Shown here one piece after another: positions 33,479 to 42,055 of a DNA stretch of 64,000 nt. Made by a program: the position numbers and the translations under genes. Source of the DNA: Gemmatimonadota bacterium (GTDB lineage: Bacteria; Gemmatimonadota; Gemmatimonadetes; Gemmatimonadales; GWC2-71-9); the NCBI GenBank assembly GCA_003222085.1, contig QHUK01000001.1, positions 1 to 64,000 on the forward strand, in the 5' to 3' direction. Position 1 is the stretch's first letter, and the number at the start of each line of letters is the position of its first letter. The notes beneath the pieces are model-generated. The model was not told the origin of the DNA. It saw nothing but the letters and a program-made list of their open reading frames with translations, and made no database searches.

Positions 33479-34629
33479 GGTCCGGCTCCTTCCCAGAGCC
33501 ACAAGAGTGGTTGGCGAATCGGGTAGTTGCGGATCACCTCGGCCACGGTGGGATCGGGGTCGAGCGTCTTCCACAAGTCCACGTAACGCGCCTCGCGCAG
33601 GGCGAGACCGCCGAACAGGAGGGCGGGATTCCGCACCGGCCACTGGTCGTCATACATCACGTCCGGCGGCTTCGGCCAGGTGCGCTTGTCCTTAATGAAG
33701 GGGTACATGTACGCGAGCGCCCTCCGCATCCCGCGTCCGTCGCGAGTCGTGTACGCCCACGAGTCGAGTATCCATGCGAGCGTACCCATGACGTCCAGCT
33801 GAAACAGCGAATACCCATATGGCTTGGTGCGCGCGAGCTCCCGGGGAAAGCCGCCGTCGGGGGCCATCTGGCCGGAGACGAGCGTGTCTTCGAAGAAGCG
33901 CCGCATGCGGGACAGCCGCTGCTCGTCGCCGATGAGATGCGCGAACTCGGCTACCTGCAGGGCCCAGGCTGCCGCGTGATTGTTGCCGCTGTTGCGCTCG
34001 TCGAGCCCGTAGGGATGGGTGGTGATCCAGTCGAGATATTCCCGGAACCAGCGCTTGGTCCCGACAAGCGTCTCCCCCTTGAGATATCCGAGCCGCTCCA
34101 GCACCCAGACGGCCCGCGCCACTTCCACCAGATGAATGGTATCGATGAGGCCGGTGCCCCGCCCCGTCGCCCGACCCCTGATCGCCTGCGCGTACAGGAG
34201 ACTCGGGTTCATTCGCGTGCGCGCGTCCACGAACCAGGCCTCGAGATGCGTCCCGGCGGCCCGCGCGTAGCGCACGTCGTTGGTGATCAGATAGGCCGCC
34301 ACCAAGGCCGGCACGATCTGGCTGAGCCGACGCATCGCGTCCCGGTGGGCGACAAAGTTGTCCGGGTTCGTCTCCCCGTCACGCCGCACGTACGGGCTGT
34401 CGGGGCTGCGCGGATCGGGCCACCAGTAGTCGCCTTCCGAATAGAAATCGTGCGGCCCGCCGGCGCTCCGCTCGGCGCGTACGGCGGTGATCGTCACGGG
34501 CGCCTCTCCCAGGTAGCGGTCCGCGGCCGCGAGGACACGCGCGCGCTCGAGCTGCACCAGATCGCGGCGCGTCAGCTGCGCCTGGACCGGGACGGCCACC
34601 ATCGTGAGCAGCAGAACGAAGCGGCTCAA
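33475..34629 (-). CDS. Secreted alginate-lyase-family protein (PF05426-like), copy B
   Basis: 384 residues from a TTG codon that overlaps the galM stop (TTGA). The first residues SRFVLLLTMVAVPVQAQ form a clear signal peptide, which supports this rare start. Domain features: HDFYSEGDYWWPDPRSPDSPY, RDGETNPDNF, ARTRMNPSLLYAQAI and GNNHAAAWALQVAEF, the last replacing the NNHGTWYDAQ of copy A. The change removes the Tyr found there, so specificity or activity may differ. Expected to act on uronic-acid polysaccharide in the periplasm. Confidence 0.85.
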   Translation of the reverse strand: MSRFVLLLTMVAVPVQAQLTRRDLVQLERARVLAAADRYLGEAPVTITAVRAERSAGGPHDFYSEGDYWWPDPRSPDSPYVRRDGETNPDNFVAHRDAMRRLSQIVPALVAAYLITNDVRYARAAGTHLEAWFVDARTRMNPSLLYAQAIRGRATGRGTGLIDTIHLVEVARAVWVLERLGYLKGETLVGTKRWFREYLDWITTHPYGLDERNSGNNHAAAWALQVAEFAHLIGDEQRLSRMRRFFEDTLVSGQMAPDGGFPRELARTKPYGYSLFQLDVMGTLAWILDSWAYTTRDGRGMRRALAYMYPFIKDKRTWPKPPDVMYDDQWPVRNPALLFGGLALREARYVDLWKTLDPDPTVAEVIRNYPIRQPLLWLWEGAGP

Positions 34630-35768
34630 GGCTGGACCGAAAACGCGTAGATAGTCCGGGAGCGGTACTCCGCCCCGGGACGCAGAATGGTCGACGGGAA
34701 CGCGGGCTTGTTGGGAGAGTCGGGAAAATGCTGTGTCTCCATCGCGAAGCCGCCGCGGTGCCCGTACACGACCCCCTGCTTCCCGCGCAGCGTGCCGTCC
34801 AGGTAGTTGCCAGAGTAGAACTGCAGTCCCGGCTCCGTCGTGGAGATCTCCATCACCCGTCCGCTGGTAGGTTCATAGACCCGCGCGGCGAGCGTCAGAC
34901 CCGTGCCGCCCTTGCCGCCCTTGTTCAGCACGAAGTTGTGATCATAGCCCCGTCCGTGGCGGAGCTGGAGGTCCTCCGCGTCGATGCGGGCGCCGATAGA
35001 GGTGGGCGAGCGGAAATCGAACGGCGTGCCCGCGACGCTCCTGACCTCTCCCGTCGGGATCAGCGTGGAATCGACCGGGGTGAAATGGTCCGCATTCAGC
35101 GTGACGACGTGACCCAGAATGTCCCCCCCCCGGCCGTGACCTGCCAGGTTGAAGTAGCTGTGCTGCGTGAGGTTGACGGGGGTCGCGCGGTCGGTCGTGG
35201 CGTGGTAGTCGAAGATCAGCTCGTCGCGGTTCGTCAGGGTGTAGGTGACGGTGGCGTGCAGCATGCCCGGGTAGCCCTCCTCGCCGTCCCGGCTCGTATA
35301 CCGCAGGATAAGGCCGACCGAGTCGGGGCCGTCGAACGGCGTCACGTCCCAGACTACTTTGTCGAAGCCCCTCGCGCCGCCGTGGAGGTGATTGGGCCCG
35401 TTGTTGGTGGCCAAAGTGTAGGTCCGGCCGTCGAGGGTGAACCGGCCGCGGGCGATGCGGTTGCCGTACCGCCCGATAAGGGCGCCGAAGTAAGGGGATG
35501 CCCGCTCGTAGCCCGCCAGGGAGTCATAGCCAAGGACGACATCGTCGAACTTGCCGGCCCGGTCCGGCAGCTTGAGCGAGACGATGATGCCGCCGTAGTC
35601 GAGCACCCTGAGCTCGATGCCGTGGGCATTCTTGAGCGTGTACACGCTGACGGACTCTCCGCGAGCGGTGGTGCCGAACGGCTGGGGACGCGGTGCACCA
35701 CGTGCACACGCGCCGCTAGATGCCAGGATCAAGACCCAGCCGCGGGCGGTCAGGATATCTTGAATCAT
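34626..35768 (-). CDS. galM: Aldose 1-epimerase (mutarotase), secreted or lipoprotein form
   Basis: 380 residues. Hydrophobic start WVLILASSGAC suggests a signal or lipoprotein sequence. GalM features are complete: VLDYGGIIVSLKLPDR, YFGALIGRYGNRIARGRFTLDG, NNGPNHLHGGARGFDKVVW (catalytic His), TPVNLTQHSYFNLAG (second His), LIPTGEVRSV and METQHFPDSPNKPAFPS (Glu). It speeds anomer exchange of free aldoses released by neighbouring glycosidases. A Gly-rich insertion (NKGGKGGTG) shares a 15-base word with the zinc dehydrogenase. Its ATG (35768-35766) shares two bases with the ATG of the divergent GH2 gene. Confidence 0.92.
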   Translation of the reverse strand: MIQDILTARGWVLILASSGACARGAPRPQPFGTTARGESVSVYTLKNAHGIELRVLDYGGIIVSLKLPDRAGKFDDVVLGYDSLAGYERASPYFGALIGRYGNRIARGRFTLDGRTYTLATNNGPNHLHGGARGFDKVVWDVTPFDGPDSVGLILRYTSRDGEEGYPGMLHATVTYTLTNRDELIFDYHATTDRATPVNLTQHSYFNLAGHGRGGDILGHVVTLNADHFTPVDSTLIPTGEVRSVAGTPFDFRSPTSIGARIDAEDLQLRHGRGYDHNFVLNKGGKGGTGLTLAARVYEPTSGRVMEISTTEPGLQFYSGNYLDGTLRGKQGVVYGHRGGFAMETQHFPDSPNKPAFPSTILRPGAEYRSRTIYAFSVQP

Positions 35769-38568
35769 GGCGAGACACCGGCTCTTCACGATCGCACTTG
35801 TCGTCGCGTCTCTCCACACCCCTCGGTCCGCTCTCAAGTCCTCACCCCCTGCGCGGATTCCCCTCGCCGAACATCCGCGGCCCGACTTCGAGCGGGATGA
35901 GTGGCAGAATCTCAACGGGACGTGGCAATTCCAATTCGATCCCGCGGACCCGGGCGAGAGCCAGGGGTGGCCGCGAAGCGGGCTTCCCGCCCCCCGCCCG
36001 ATCGTCGTGCCGTTCCCGTGGGGCAGTCCGCTCTCCGGCGTTCCGGACAGCGGTTCCATCGGCTGGTACGCCCGCACCATCGAGATCCCCACCCGCTGGT
36101 CGCAAGGCGGTCGCCGCGTCTTCTTGGTCGTCGGCGCTGCCGACTGGCGCACCACGGTCTGGCTCGACGGCCACGCGCTCGGCACGCACGACGGCGGCTA
36201 CATCCCCTTCGAGTTCGAGTTGACACGGTACGTGAAGTCGGGGCCGAAGCACCTGCTCGTCCTCCGGGTCGATGACGCACCGCGAGCCTTCAAGCTCGAG
36301 GGCAAGCAGGGCTACGGCAACGCGCGCGGCATCTGGCAGACGCCGTACGTCGAAGCCCGCGGCGGCACTCCCTTGCGGGTGCTCCACTTCTCGCCGGACA
36401 TCGATCGAAAACGGGTCGTGGTGTCGGCCCAGCTGCTCGAGAGGGCGCCTCGAGATCTGGCGCTGACGCTCCGCTTCACAAACGTCGAGCTGCCGGTGGT
36501 CACCCGGCGCGTGCCGCGCGGGGCCGACCAGCTGACCTTCGAGGTGCCGATCCCGCACGCCCATCTCTGGTCGCTCGACGATCCGTTTCTGTACGAGGTC
36601 GAGGCGAGCGTCGGCGACGACCGAATCGAGAGCTATTTCGGCATGCGGAAGATCTCGGTCACCACGCTGCCCGGAACCGATGACCGCTATGTCGCCCTCA
36701 ACGACGAGCCGATTTACCTCCAGCTTACGCTCGACCAGGCGTTCCACCCTGAGGGGTTCTATACATATCCGAGCGACTCCTTCGTGCATGCCGAGATCCT
36801 GCGCGCCAAGCAGATCGGGTTGAACGGATTGCGTGAGCATGTCAAGGTGGAGGCGCCGCGCAAGCTGTACTGGGCCGACCGGCTGGGGCTCTTGATCATG
36901 GCGGATGTGCCCAACTCGTGGGGTGAGCCCGATTCCGCCATGCGACACGAGGCGGAGTCTACGCTGCGCGGGATGATCCGACGCGACTACAATCACCCCG
37001 CCGTCTTCGCCTGGGTGCTGTTCAACGAGACGTGGGGCTTGCTCACGAAGGCGGGACAACGTGAGGTGTACCGCCCCGAGACCCAGGCGTGGGTCGCATC
37101 CATATACCGGGAGGCCAAGAGACTCGACTCCACCCGGCTGGTGGAGGACAACTCGCCCTGCTGCGGCCGCGGCCACACCGAGACCGACATCAACTCGTGG
37201 CACTCCTACCTGCCGGGGTGGGCGTGGGAGCGCCACGACGAGATGGTGAGCGACAGTACGCGTACCGGCTCCTCGTGGAACTTCGAGGCGGGGTACCGGC
37301 AGGACCGACAGCCCAACATCAACAGCGAGTTCGGCAACGTCTGGGGCTACGAGGGGAGCACGGGCGACGTCGACTGGAGCTGGGACTACCACCGCGCGGT
37401 GAACGCGTTCCGCCGCCATCCCCGCATCGCCGGCTGGCTCTATACCGAGCTGCACGACGTGATCAACGAGTGGAACGGCTACTGGCGCTTCGACCGCTCG
37501 GAGAAAGAGACCGGCCTGGGCGAGCTGGTCGACGGCATGTCGCTTCGGGACCTCCACGCGCCGTTGTACCTCGCGGTGGGCGAGGAGCTGAGCCAGAGCG
37601 TCCCGGCCGGAGCGCGGGTGAGCGTGCCGTTGTACGCGTCGTTCCTGTCCCCCAGCAACGGGCTGGGGGACAGCTTGACGCTGCGCGCCGAGTTGTACGG
37701 CTGGAACTCGCTGGGCCAGAAGCGCGCGTATTTCGAGACCGCTCGCCGTGTGCCGTACCGCCCTTGGATGACCGGGCCGCTCGAGCCGCTCCTCGTCCCC
37801 ATGCCCAACGAGCCTGTCGTCGTGATCCTGGCCGTCCGACTCGAAGATGCCAGCGGGACCGTGCTGCATCGGAACTTCTGTACGTTCGTCGTCGAGGGCG
37901 ACCTGCCGCAGGAGACGCGACTCGACGACGGGCGTCGCGCCCGGCTGTTGCGCATCGATCCGGCCCGGTTCTCGGACGCGTCCTGGTCCCTCAAACAGTG
38001 GAACGTACTGGACGGGCTGAAAGTGAACGGGGCGGGCGCGGGATTCTTCGAGTATCGGCTTTCCTGGCCCGCGGGGTTGCGCCCGGCCGATCTCGATAGT
38101 GCCTTCTTCCTTGCGGAGGTGTCTGCGAAGCAGCTGCTCGGCAAGGATCGCGACAGCGCCGGACGGATCGAGGGCGATTTCATGCGAGGTCGCGGCACGT
38201 ACGACCCGAGCCTGAATCCTAACGCGTACCCCATGACGGACGCCCGGCGCTTCCCGAGCGCCGTGACGGTCCGAGTCAACGACGCCGTCGCCGGACATGT
38301 GAGGCTCGAGAACGATCCAGCAGATCATCGCGGCATCCTCTCCTGGCATTCCCAGTTGCGCGACCGGCACCTGCGGGAAGCCGGCTCTTACGGGACGCTG
38401 CTGCACGTAACGATCCCGCGGGACGCGCTCGAGCGGGCCGCAGCGCGCGGCGAGCTGGTCATCCGGCTCGAGGTCGATCCCACCCTCCCCGGCGGGCTTG
38501 CCATCTACGGCCGCCGCTTCGGCCGCTATCCGGTCGATCCGACGGTGGTGCTCGTGTCGCAGCCGTGA
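35767..38568 (+). CDS. GH2 family glycoside hydrolase (beta-galactosidase/beta-glucuronidase type)
   Basis: 933 residues. A signal peptide-like start (MARHRLFTIALVVASLHTP) is followed by KSSPPARIP, encoded by half of a CCTCACCCCCT repeat. Then the sugar-binding jelly roll (WQNLNGTWQFQFDPADPGE), an Ig-like domain and the TIM barrel. The acid/base Glu is in FNETWG (residue 421) and the nucleophile Glu in NSEFGN (residue 521). The extra ~300-residue C-terminal part is beta-rich. Substrate cannot be fixed; galactosides, glucuronides or mannosides are possible, and context with uronate genes allows a glucuronidase. It ends 8 bases from the convergent GH97 gene. Confidence 0.9.
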   Translation: MARHRLFTIALVVASLHTPRSALKSSPPARIPLAEHPRPDFERDEWQNLNGTWQFQFDPADPGESQGWPRSGLPAPRPIVVPFPWGSPLSGVPDSGSIGWYARTIEIPTRWSQGGRRVFLVVGAADWRTTVWLDGHALGTHDGGYIPFEFELTRYVKSGPKHLLVLRVDDAPRAFKLEGKQGYGNARGIWQTPYVEARGGTPLRVLHFSPDIDRKRVVVSAQLLERAPRDLALTLRFTNVELPVVTRRVPRGADQLTFEVPIPHAHLWSLDDPFLYEVEASVGDDRIESYFGMRKISVTTLPGTDDRYVALNDEPIYLQLTLDQAFHPEGFYTYPSDSFVHAEILRAKQIGLNGLREHVKVEAPRKLYWADRLGLLIMADVPNSWGEPDSAMRHEAESTLRGMIRRDYNHPAVFAWVLFNETWGLLTKAGQREVYRPETQAWVASIYREAKRLDSTRLVEDNSPCCGRGHTETDINSWHSYLPGWAWERHDEMVSDSTRTGSSWNFEAGYRQDRQPNINSEFGNVWGYEGSTGDVDWSWDYHRAVNAFRRHPRIAGWLYTELHDVINEWNGYWRFDRSEKETGLGELVDGMSLRDLHAPLYLAVGEELSQSVPAGARVSVPLYASFLSPSNGLGDSLTLRAELYGWNSLGQKRAYFETARRVPYRPWMTGPLEPLLVPMPNEPVVVILAVRLEDASGTVLHRNFCTFVVEGDLPQETRLDDGRRARLLRIDPARFSDASWSLKQWNVLDGLKVNGAGAGFFEYRLSWPAGLRPADLDSAFFLAEVSAKQLLGKDRDSAGRIEGDFMRGRGTYDPSLNPNAYPMTDARRFPSAVTVRVNDAVAGHVRLENDPADHRGILSWHSQLRDRHLREAGSYGTLLHVTIPRDALERAAARGELVIRLEVDPTLPGGLAIYGRRFGRYPVDPTVVLVSQP

Positions 38569-38576
38569 CCTCTCGG

Positions 38577-40499
38577 TCACGCGAACCGCGCGACGAAGCC
38601 ACCACCCGCGCGGAGGTCCACCTTGAGCGAATCGTCCCGGCGCACGGTCGAGTGGTCGACCCGCACCGCCGCGGGGTCGTCCAGCTGATCGGCGACGAGC
38701 AGCGCCTCGCACGCCCCGCCCCCGAGAAAGGAGAGTGGAACCGCGACCGATCGCGCCGTCGGACCGTTCGCGACCACCAGGAACCACACTGCGCGGTGCC
38801 GCCGGGCGAACGCGACGACCTCGCCGATCTCGCTGAACGCCAGCACGCGCGTTTCATCCCAGACGGATGGAATGCTCTTGATCAGGTCGGCCGCCGGGTG
38901 CTCGAGAATCGCCTTCGGGTGCGCGCCGTACACGAGCAGGGGAGCCGTGAACAGCGCTGCCGTGGCGATCTGGTGCGCCCAGGACGTCTCGCGGCGACGC
39001 TCGCCGAAGAGCATCGGCGTGAAGTCAAGATGCCCGGCGAGCATACGGGTAAAGGGAATGGTCGTGTCGTGCTGCGACCATGCCGGCATGCTCCTCCGCT
39101 CCATCCCGGACACAGCCTCGCGGTTCAGCTCGTTCGGCCAGGTGCGTGACTCGCCGGTGGGCTTGTTCGCGCCGTGGAAGTCGACCATCAGTCGGTGACG
39201 AGCCGCACCCTCGAGCGCGGCCCGGTAGAGGTCCATGACCTCCTTGGCTTCATGATCGAAGAAATCCAGCTTTACGCCGACGGCCCCCACTTCCTGCACG
39301 TGCCGGAAGAACGCCTCGCGTGCGTCCGGGTCGCGAATCTCCTTGCTGTGTTGCCACAGCCAGATCCCGACGTTGCGCTGCCGCGAGTAGTCGATGAGCT
39401 CCCGCAGCCGGCTCTCGTCCCACTGCCGCCAGAAGCCCTCCACCAGGTTGTATTCGAACCCCAGCTCCCCAGCGAGCCGCGAGAACTCCTTCATGGTCTC
39501 GAGCGTGTTCTCGCCGCCGCCGTCCAGGTACTTCCAGACGGCGCGCCCAGGCCTGATCCAATCGGTGTCGAAGCCTTTCGGGAACAGCCGCGGGTCGGGC
39601 GGCGGCGCGAGGTCGTGTACGATGTCGCAGTTCACGAGCGTGTTTAGATCGGAGCCGATCATCACCACCCGCCACGGCGTCGTGATCGTTCCGACGATCG
39701 CCGCCGGCTGCGCCAGACGGGCGGCCTCGGCATCACCGTAGCGCAGCGTGAACGGATGGCTCGCGGGGTGAGCGTGACCGAGTCGTACCTGGAGCCCACG
39801 CTGTCCGTCCGCCTGCAGGGCCATACCGCTGTAGTTGATCACGGCCGCTTCGGTGATCGAGGCGTACCCTGCTCCGTCGGGGAGCTTGAACGTCACCGGC
39901 GGGGCGGCCCATTCCCCCGCCTGGACGTCCGCGATCTGCTTCCGGACGTGGGTGCCTTCGTAATGGCCCTGGAGGTCGTGATACCAGACGGTGGTCTGGG
40001 CGGGGAGCACGAACGTCGTCGCCTCATCCGGCACTCTGCTGCCCTCTCCGGGAACGATCCAGCGGAAGCCGATCCCGCCGTCGAAGACGCGCACCTCCAA
40101 CGTGTAGGCGGTGCGGCTCGCCGTGTGCCGGAGGGCGATGCTCGCGCCCTTGAAGCGGTTGACCGCCTGTCCATGCACGCCGCGCCAGGCAAAGCGCTCG
40201 TTCCTCTCGTACGATTCCACCTTGCCCACCGTGGCACCCTGCGCGAGGTCGACGCCGTCCACGAGAAGGCTGAGGGGCGAAGGCTCGATCACGGCCGCCC
40301 TCCGGAAGGTGACAGCGAAGCGCAGCTGGGACTCGTCGCCCTGGAGCAGAAGCTCAACGGCGCCGTCCGGACTCGAGATCCGAACCCCGTCGTCACCGTC
40401 CGCCGCGCACCATGCCCGCTCGACATCGGTCGCGAGCGCGGGAGCGATGGGGGCGATGGGGGCGGCGAGCGCCGCGGCGAGAAACTCCCGGCGCTGCAT
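38577..40499 (-). CDS. GH97 family glycoside hydrolase with Tat signal
   Basis: 640 residues. Starts MQRREFLAAALAAPIAP, a twin-arginine signal. GH97 order: N-terminal beta-supersandwich (~30-290, with RISSPDGAVELLLQ and GGIGFRWIVPGEG), a TIM barrel (GRAVWKYLDGGGENTL, YNLVEGFWRQWDE, GIWLWQHSKEI, GAVGVKLDFFDHEAKEV, MVDFHGANKPTGESRTWPN) and a short C-terminal beta domain. The Asp in KLDFF is where retaining GH97 alpha-galactosidase-type members have their nucleophile, so that subtype is favoured over inverting SusB-type glucosidases. It precedes a SusD gene on the opposite operon end (same strand) and fits a polysaccharide utilisation locus. Confidence 0.9.
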   Translation of the reverse strand: MQRREFLAAALAAPIAPIAPALATDVERAWCAADGDDGVRISSPDGAVELLLQGDESQLRFAVTFRRAAVIEPSPLSLLVDGVDLAQGATVGKVESYERNERFAWRGVHGQAVNRFKGASIALRHTASRTAYTLEVRVFDGGIGFRWIVPGEGSRVPDEATTFVLPAQTTVWYHDLQGHYEGTHVRKQIADVQAGEWAAPPVTFKLPDGAGYASITEAAVINYSGMALQADGQRGLQVRLGHAHPASHPFTLRYGDAEAARLAQPAAIVGTITTPWRVVMIGSDLNTLVNCDIVHDLAPPPDPRLFPKGFDTDWIRPGRAVWKYLDGGGENTLETMKEFSRLAGELGFEYNLVEGFWRQWDESRLRELIDYSRQRNVGIWLWQHSKEIRDPDAREAFFRHVQEVGAVGVKLDFFDHEAKEVMDLYRAALEGAARHRLMVDFHGANKPTGESRTWPNELNREAVSGMERRSMPAWSQHDTTIPFTRMLAGHLDFTPMLFGERRRETSWAHQIATAALFTAPLLVYGAHPKAILEHPAADLIKSIPSVWDETRVLAFSEIGEVVAFARRHRAVWFLVVANGPTARSVAVPLSFLGGGACEALLVADQLDDPAAVRVDHSTVRRDDSLKVDLRAGGGFVARFA

Positions 40500-40521
40500 C
40501 AGTAGAGCTCCACGGAGCGCG

Positions 40522-42045
40522 TCAGTACCCGGAGTTCTGCCCGAGTGCCGGATCCAGATCGATCTCCCGCTGGGGAATCGGCATGAACACCATGAAGTCC
40601 TTGATGCCGATCTTCGCCACGGGGTCGTCCTTGAGCGTGCTGTAGAACTGCCCCCAGCGCTTCAGGTCGAACACACGTTTGGACTCGAACGCCAGCTCCC
40701 AGCTGCGCTCCTGGTGCACGGAGTCGCGGAACTGGTCCTGACTGAGGCCCGCGGTGAGCGCCGGCAACTTGGCCCGCCCGCGCACGTCATTGATCGCGCC
40801 GTAGGCGAATGCGTCTGGCCCCACGGCCTCGTTCTCCGCCTCCGCGTACATCAGCTCCACCTCGGCGTAGCGGTAGATCGGCCAGTTCAGGTCCGTCCGT
40901 GAGTTGTTGAGCGCGATCGCTCCGGGGCCGCCAGCGTCGTAGAACTTGCCGTAGTATGGCATCGGCTGCTCGAAGCCCGCGCCGCGCTTCTGGAAGTCGC
41001 CGAAGCCGGTGGAGTCGGCCTTGTGATAGGGGTACGTCTTGGTGCCGGCGATCACCTGGGTGAGGAAGGTGACCGGCTTCCGGGCGTCCAGGGCGTTGAA
41101 GCTGTTCATGAAGGCCGCGGTCGAGAACCAGTAGTTGCTGCAGGACTCGATGCCGACCCCTGACGGCCGCGACTGGCAGGTGTACAGGTTGCGTTTCGTC
41201 CCCTGGAACTGGATTGAATAAATGTGCTCGGGACCGTTCTTGTTCTTGATGAGCCACAGGTCCGCAAAGTTCTGCACCAGGCTGTACGCTTTGCTGTCCA
41301 TCACCGCCTGGGCCGCGCGGGCCGCATCGGCCCAATGGTTCTCCTGAACGAGCGCCCCCGACATGTTCATGTACACATCGGCGAGCATCGCGTTGGCGGC
41401 GCCGCGCGTGGGCCGGCCATCATCCGGGGTGGCCGAGTCGGGCCAGCGAAGCGGGAGCAGCGTGGCCGCGTCCTCGAGGTCTTGCGCGATCGAGTCGTAG
41501 ATCTCCGCGATCGGCGCGCGCGTGATCACGCTGGCCGTGGCGAACTCGCTCGTCGGCCGCATCATGAGGGGAACACTGCCCCATACCCGCACGGCGTTGA
41601 AGTGATTGAACGCGCGGTGAAACTTGAAGGCGCCGAGGTAGCGGTCCTTCACGTCCTGCGGCAGGGTCGTCAACTGCGGGATCCGCTCGATGACGACGTT
41701 CGCCTGGTTGATCGCGCCGTAGATCTGCTGCCACACGCGCCACAGCCACTCGTTCGACGGGCCGAGCGTGTAGCTGTCCTGCTCGTAGCGTGAGCCGCTG
41801 GTCTGTGTGGTGATGGTTTGGTCGGACGGCACTTCGGTGAGGATCGGCCAGCCGCGGATGAAGTACGGCTGGTTCGAGCCGCCGGTGTACCAGTCGTCGA
41901 TCCCAGCGAGCGCGATCTTCAGATCCGGCTCGGTCGCGGGGAAGTCGGTGGGCGTGAAGAAGTCCTCGGGCGCCTCGGTGAGCCAGGCGTTGCAGCCCGC
42001 GAGCGTGAGCGCGGCCACCAGGGGCAGGAGGGGGTTGCGCCTCAT
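40522..42045 (-). CDS. SusD/RagB-like outer-membrane glycan-binding lipoprotein, locus 1
   Basis: 507 residues. The lipobox LTLAGC places the lipidated Cys at residue 18. SusD_RagB features: NAWLTEAPEDFFTPTDF at the N-terminus, NQANVVIERIPQLTTLPQDVKDRYLGAFKFHRAFNHFNAVRVWGSVPLM (TPR region; given only as a landmark within residues ~95-165), RPTRGAANAMLADVYMNMSG and a C-terminal WELAFESKRVFDLKRWG. It caps the SusC pore and binds oligosaccharide at the cell surface. It follows susC by 10 bases. Confidence 0.95.
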   Translation of the reverse strand: MRRNPLLPLVAALTLAGCNAWLTEAPEDFFTPTDFPATEPDLKIALAGIDDWYTGGSNQPYFIRGWPILTEVPSDQTITTQTSGSRYEQDSYTLGPSNEWLWRVWQQIYGAINQANVVIERIPQLTTLPQDVKDRYLGAFKFHRAFNHFNAVRVWGSVPLMMRPTSEFATASVITRAPIAEIYDSIAQDLEDAATLLPLRWPDSATPDDGRPTRGAANAMLADVYMNMSGALVQENHWADAARAAQAVMDSKAYSLVQNFADLWLIKNKNGPEHIYSIQFQGTKRNLYTCQSRPSGVGIESCSNYWFSTAAFMNSFNALDARKPVTFLTQVIAGTKTYPYHKADSTGFGDFQKRGAGFEQPMPYYGKFYDAGGPGAIALNNSRTDLNWPIYRYAEVELMYAEAENEAVGPDAFAYGAINDVRGRAKLPALTAGLSQDQFRDSVHQERSWELAFESKRVFDLKRWGQFYSTLKDDPVAKIGIKDFMVFMPIPQREIDLDPALGQNSGY

Positions 42046-42055
42046 CGTATGCCTC

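Noticed and set aside
35842-38787. Long minus-strand ORF of 981 codons opposite the GH2 gene
   Set aside because: Arg/Val/Gly-rich composition with no recognisable domain, while the opposite strand encodes a full GH2 enzyme with both catalytic glutamates. Such shadows are common in GC-rich DNA.
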